Shown: one piece after another, positions 1 to 6,178 of the stretch | How positions within the stretch are numbered: the stretch's first letter is position 1 | How the letters are laid out: the number at the start of each line of letters is the position of its first letter | From: Candidatus Elarobacter sp. | GTDB taxonomy: Bacteria; Vulcanimicrobiota; Vulcanimicrobiia; Vulcanimicrobiales; Vulcanimicrobiaceae | Length of the DNA stretch: 6,178 nucleotides | Reading direction: 5' to 3' | NCBI GenBank assembly: GCA_030150085.1 | Contig: JASLGJ010000405.1 | Coordinates: forward strand, 1-6,178 | Position numbers and translations under genes: made by a program | The notes under the pieces: model-generated | The model's database searches: none | Told to the model about the DNA's origin: nothing | What the model saw: only the letters and a program-made list of their open reading frames with translations

Positions 1-93
1 GTCTTCCTGGAGCCCGGCACGGTGGCGGCTCGCCGCCTCCCCCAGCGACGCCCCAAGAAACGGGCATGTCAGTTCCAAGCCGCGCGCGGTAGC

Positions 94-576
94 ATGAGCG
101 CCGTGACTCGCAACGCACTCGCCTCCACCTTCGTCGCCGGCGCGCTCGCCGCGGCCGCACTGACCGGCGCGCCCGCCGCCGCGTCGGCGCAGACCATCCC
201 GCTCGACGCCGCGGTCGGCTACATGGATACCAGCGGCGGCCAGTCGTCGGCGGCCGGCATCCTGACCCTGCACGGGGTCGGGATCAGCGTCCCCGGCGTG
301 CGGCCCCAGGTCAGCTTCGCCTACCCGTTCTCGAGCGGCGGCCGGCGCTACGCCGCGACCACCGAGGCCGCGCTGCACGTGCCGCTGACCGGCTTCACGT
401 TCGGAGCGGGCGTGGGCGTCGGCCGGCTCGCCGAGCCGCTCCAGACCGGAGCGCTCTACGACGTCTTCGCCGGCACGCGCCTGGCCTCGCACGCCGACCT
501 GGTGGCGCGTTACTACAGCGGCCTCAACCACTACGTCGGCCAGGGCGTCTTCGTGGGCGTGGGCCTGCACCTCTGA
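94..576 (+). CDS. Small exported protein, probable 8-stranded outer-membrane beta-barrel
   Basis: This encodes 160 residues. Residues 1-32 form a clear Sec signal peptide: a short n-region with one Arg (R6), an Ala/Leu-rich core from about residue 12, and an A-S-A cleavage site before Q33. The mature part has about 128 residues and shows roughly eight short alternating segments rich in Gly, Ala, Val, Tyr and Phe, separated by polar turns, ending in GVFVGVGLHL. That fits a small outer-membrane barrel. The last residue is Leu rather than the classical Phe, and I recognise no named family. The ATG at 94 was chosen because the signal peptide starts there. The frame stays open to the window edge, with a GTG at 22, but that extension would add 24 very basic residues that do not suit a signal peptide. 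No good Shine-Dalgarno is visible before 94; a GTG at 103 is an alternative start. An upstream gene could end at 92 (TAG) or 97 (TGA overlapping the ATG), but too little is present to say. Exported: quite sure. Barrel: inferred from pattern. Confidence 0.75.
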   Translation: MSAVTRNALASTFVAGALAAAALTGAPAAASAQTIPLDAAVGYMDTSGGQSSAAGILTLHGVGISVPGVRPQVSFAYPFSSGGRRYAATTEAALHVPLTGFTFGAGVGVGRLAEPLQTGALYDVFAGTRLASHADLVARYYSGLNHYVGQGVFVGVGLHL

Positions 577-582
577 GCGGCC

Positions 583-611
583 GCGCCGAGAGGGTGACCG
601 CTCGGCGCTTT
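583..611 (+). terminator. Rho-independent terminator after the barrel-like gene
   Basis: A perfect 8-bp GC-rich stem (GCGCCGAG at 583-590 with CTCGGCGC at 601-608) encloses a 10-nt loop and is followed directly by TTT at 609-611. It begins seven bases after the stop codon of the exported protein. The T-tract is short, which is common in very GC-rich genomes, so termination may be partial. It separates the first gene from the hemerythrin/helicase pair. Confidence 0.6.
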
Positions 612-621
612 GCACGAACCT

Positions 622-639
622 GACACGGTCCCCGGTGTC
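622..639. promoter_or_regulatory. Imperfect palindrome, possible operator upstream of the hemerythrin-like gene
   Basis: GACAC at 622-626 and GTGTC at 635-639 are inverted arms with an 8-bp spacer, an arrangement typical of a dimeric regulator site. It lies about 120 bp upstream of the hemerythrin-like start, in the only intergenic region available for a promoter of that gene. I cannot place convincing -35 and -10 elements around it. A TACCCT at 711-716 could be a -10 box but has no good partner. Chance short palindromes are frequent at this GC content. Confidence 0.2.
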
Positions 640-744
640 GCGGCGGCGCGCCGGGGGTACGGAGGGGCTGGCGCGAGCTCGGTCCACTGAGGGGCGGCTT
701 CGGCGCGCGCTACCCTCGTCATCAGAAGAGCACTCGATCACGTG

Positions 745-750
745 AAGGAG
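745..750 (+). promoter_or_regulatory. Strong Shine-Dalgarno of the hemerythrin-like gene
   Basis: AAGGAG lies 11 bases before the ATG at 762. It is the best ribosome binding site in the window and fixes the start of the hemerythrin-like gene. The spacing is slightly long but workable. Confidence 0.75.
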
Positions 751-761
751 CACCGATCGCC

Positions 762-1175
762 ATGCAAACGCGTCTCTACCGGGAACAACACGGGCGCATC
801 CGCCGGCTCGCCGCCGGGCTGCAGGGGGGCGCGAGCGCCCAGACGCCGGCCGCCGACCTGCGCATGGAGCTGGCCCGCTTCAGCGGCGCGGTGAAGATGC
901 ACTTGCTGGGCGAGGACGAGGGGCTCTACCCGCGCCTGCTCGAGCACCCCGACCCCGCCGTGCGGGCCAAGGCCACCGCCTTCCAGCAGAGCATGGGTTC
1001 CTTGGCGGGTGCGTTTCTCGCGTTCTACGAGCGGTGGGTCAAGACGGGCGCGATCGAAGCCGATCCTGCCGGGTTCCGCACCGAGCTGGGCGGCGTGCTC
1101 GCCGCCCTGAGCCGGCGGATGGAGCTGGAGGACGGCGACCTCTACGTGCTGGCGGACCGCGAACTGGCCGCCTGA
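762..1175 (+). CDS. Hemerythrin-like (HHE cation-binding) domain protein
   Basis: The protein has 137 residues, is all-helical in appearance, has no signal peptide, and is therefore probably cytoplasmic. Its length suits one four-helix-bundle HHE domain. Visible landmarks are H10 in helix 1 (REQHGRI); H47, E51 and D52 in the helix-2 motif KMHLLGEDEGLYPRL; an aromatic helix 3 (about 73-95, with FYERW); and a helix-4 motif RRMELEDGDLYVLAD with E123 and D124. Hemerythrins bind a di-iron centre with several His plus carboxylates and handle O2, NO or iron. Here helix 3 has no His, and helix 4 has Arg/Met where family members often carry His, so the ligand set is reduced. From memory, a bacterial subfamily shares this pattern (K-H-L-x-x-E-D then L-Y-P-x-L, and an E-D-x-x-L-Y repeat near the end), so this may be normal for the subfamily rather than decay. 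The start is set by an AAGGAG. The Lhr-type helicase follows after 50 bp on the same strand, so co-transcription is plausible. Fold: fairly sure. Metal binding and physiological role: uncertain. Confidence 0.85.
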   Translation: MQTRLYREQHGRIRRLAAGLQGGASAQTPAADLRMELARFSGAVKMHLLGEDEGLYPRLLEHPDPAVRAKATAFQQSMGSLAGAFLAFYERWVKTGAIEADPAGFRTELGGVLAALSRRMELEDGDLYVLADRELAA

Positions 1176-1216
1176 GCGGCGCCCACCGCAAACGTCGGCC
1201 TCCTCCCGCGGGTCAT

Positions 1217-1220
1217 GGAG
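1217..1220 (+). promoter_or_regulatory. Shine-Dalgarno deciding the helicase start
   Basis: GGAG lies five bases before the ATG at 1226. It supports that ATG as the helicase start over the longer open frame that reaches back into the hemerythrin-like gene. No other in-frame start nearby has a comparable site. Confidence 0.5.
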
Positions 1221-1225
1221 ACCTC

Positions 1226-5442
<4,217 letters not shown>

Positions 5443-5446
<4 letters not shown>

Positions 5447-5715
5447 ATCTCCAGGTGCTCGACGATGCGGCGCGCGATCTCGCCGGGCGCTTGGGGTTCG
5501 GAGGCGTCGAAGGCGGTCTCCTCGACCTCGCGCGCGTTGCGGTGGATCAGCAGGAAGGCTCGGTGCGCGTCGTCGTGCCGGACCTCGGCGAAGCGGTAGC
5601 GGTCGGGCCGGCGCCAGGAGCCGGTCCGCCCAATCACGCCGTGGTGGTACGATCCGCGCCGCGCCAGCGCGGCGACCCCGTGCTCGATCGCGGCGATGAC
5701 CTCGAGAAACGACAT
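5443..5715 (-). CDS. Small protein of unknown function (90 aa)
   Basis: I do not recognise this protein. It has 90 residues, no signal peptide and no membrane segment. It starts with a likely amphipathic helix (MSFLEVIAAIEHGVAALARRG), has a basic and aromatic middle with HH at 23-24 and WRRPDRYRF, then a short hydrophobic stretch (AFLLIHR) and an acidic, helical end (EIARRIVEHLEI). That pattern suggests a compact alpha/beta protein. Coding is supported by strong G/C preference at third positions and by reasonable protein-like composition. The ATG at 5715 was preferred over the one at 5832 because the 39 extra residues are Arg/Gly-rich and resemble translated intergenic DNA. No clear Shine-Dalgarno precedes either start. 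The gene converges on the helicase, and the two stop codons overlap in a CTAG at 5443-5446. It is divergent from the P-loop regulator gene. Real gene: likely. Function: unknown. Confidence 0.6.
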
Positions 5716-5874
5716 CGTCGGACACGTTCGCGCGCCGCGCGGCCGTCCCGCCTGGTTCGCCGAGCGCCGGCCGGCGAGTGATCCCGGCCACGCCTCGCGC
5801 GCTCGCCACCCGTTGCCGCCGACGGAGCGCATACCGGGATTTCCCGGGCGGCGCAGAAGCGGGTCGGGCGTCCG
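5716..5874. other. Divergent intergenic region
   Basis: This is the 159-bp spacer between the start of the 90-residue protein (leftward) and the start of the P-loop protein (rightward), so it should hold both promoters. I see no convincing -35/-10 pairs. It contains a 12-bp GC-only palindrome at 5765-5776 and an inverted repeat with an AT centre at 5834-5847. No small open frame in it looks coding. Confidence 0.5.
5834..5847. promoter_or_regulatory. Inverted repeat, candidate operator between divergent genes
   Basis: CCGGGA at 5834-5839 and TCCCGG at 5842-5847 are perfect 6-bp inverted arms around TT. The site ends 27 bases before the start codon of the P-loop regulator gene, within the divergent promoter region. 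The AT-containing centre in otherwise GC-only surroundings is slightly unusual. A regulator binding site is possible but cannot be shown from one copy. Confidence 0.25.
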
Positions 5875-6178
5875 ATGTCCGGTGAATCACCCTCCGCTTC
5901 CGGCGCCGGAAACGCCCCGCGCGCTCGTTCCGCCGCGCCGGTCTTCGCTCGGGGCCGGCTTCACGCGCGCTTCGACGCGGCGGCCGGCGCGCCGCTGACG
6001 CTCGTCGTCGCGGGCGCGGGCAGCGGCAAGAGCACCGCCGTGCGCGAGTACGCCGCGCTGCGCGGGCTGGACCCGGTGTGGTTCGCGCTCGAGCCCGAGC
6101 ACGGCGACCCGGCCGCGCTGCTGCGCGGCTTCGCGGACGCGTTCGCCGACGCGGCGCCCGGGCTGGCGCTGACCGTCG
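5875..6178 (+). CDS. P-loop ATPase, probable STAND/MalT-like transcriptional regulator (N-terminal part)
   Basis: Only the first 101 codons are present; the gene runs off the window. After a disordered Ser/Ala/Gly-rich leader (residues 1-20) comes VFARGRLHARFDAAAGAPL, then strand and Walker A LTLVVAGAGSGKST (GxxxxGKS/T at 47-54, K52), a helix, and VWFALEPEHGDPAALLRGFADAF. This order (short R-x-R-L lead-in, P-loop, then W/F-x-L-x-x-x-x-x-D-P-x-x-x-L) matches the start of the NTPase module of MalT-like LuxR and BTAD/SARP-type regulators, in which the usual P-loop is A-P-A-G-x-G-K-T. Such proteins are large signal-responsive ATPases with TPR repeats and a DNA-binding domain, none of which can be seen here. 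ATG 5875 is the only good start: an in-frame TGA lies at 5779 and no other ATG, GTG or TTG lies between. The Shine-Dalgarno is weak. P-loop ATPase: sure. Transcriptional regulator: likely, not proven. Confidence 0.7.
   Translation, partial: MSGESPSASGAGNAPRARSAAPVFARGRLHARFDAAAGAPLTLVVAGAGSGKSTAVREYAALRGLDPVWFALEPEHGDPAALLRGFADAFADAAPGLALTV
5898..5911. repeat. 14-bp perfect palindrome inside the regulator's first codons
   Basis: TTCCGGCGCCGGAA reads the same on both strands; beyond one mismatched pair, two further pairs match (5895-5896 with 5913-5914). It falls in codons 8-13 of the P-loop protein, in its low-complexity leader. It could be an operator-type site or an mRNA hairpin close to the start codon, or a chance product of GC-rich codons. 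Confidence 0.3.

Noticed and set aside
22..93. GTG start giving a 184-residue form of the exported protein
   Set aside because: A GGAG does precede it, but the added 24 residues are highly basic and would bury the signal peptide.
1034..1225. N-terminal extension of the helicase into the hemerythrin-like gene
   Set aside because: The 64 extra residues are an Arg/Gly/Pro-rich out-of-frame reading of the hemerythrin coding sequence. Conserved helicase sequence and a GGAG support the ATG at 1226.
5765..5776. Palindrome CGCCGGCCGGCG in the divergent region
   Set aside because: It is composed only of G and C, and such palindromes arise often by chance at this composition.
5716..5832. Longer form of the 90-residue protein starting at 5832
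   Set aside because: The extension is Arg/Gly/Trp-rich with no fold-like pattern and would run over the inverted-repeat region.
5836..5845. GGGATTTCCC resembling a eukaryotic kappa-B site
   Set aside because: The genes are clearly bacterial, so the match has no meaning beyond the inverted repeat already listed.

Overview
The window is very GC-rich DNA. Nearly all codons in the convincing genes end in G or C, so long spurious open frames are common on both strands. It looks like ordinary bacterial chromosome: there is no insertion sequence, phage gene, CRISPR array, tRNA or rRNA that I can see. The host is probably diderm, because the first gene encodes a signal-peptide-bearing protein that looks like a small outer-membrane beta-barrel. 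I cannot fix the lineage. A GC-rich proteobacterium, acidobacterium or Eremiobacterota-like lineage would all fit, and this is a guess.

Layout, left to right: (1) a small exported beta-barrel-like protein (94-576, +), followed by a good intrinsic terminator (583-611); (2) a 185-bp intergenic stretch with an imperfect palindrome, ending in a strong Shine-Dalgarno sequence; (3) a hemerythrin-like HHE protein (762-1175, +); (4) 50 bp further on, a long Lhr-type superfamily 2 helicase of 1406 residues (1226-5446, +), which fills most of the window; (5) a 90-residue protein of unknown function (5443-5715, -), convergent with the helicase and sharing a CTAG stop palindrome with it; (6) a 159-bp divergent intergenic region with an operator-like inverted repeat; (7) the start of a large P-loop (STAND/MalT-like) protein (5875 onward, +), cut by the window end.

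The hemerythrin-like gene and the helicase run the same way with a short gap and no visible terminator between them, so they may share a transcript. If so, a di-iron/oxygen-related protein is co-expressed with a nucleic-acid repair helicase; this is inference only. I find no evidence of a new multi-gene defence or mobile system. The points most worth a second look are the altered C-terminal tail of the helicase, the reduced metal-ligand set of the hemerythrin-like protein, the shared stop palindrome, and the inverted repeats around the start of the regulator gene.
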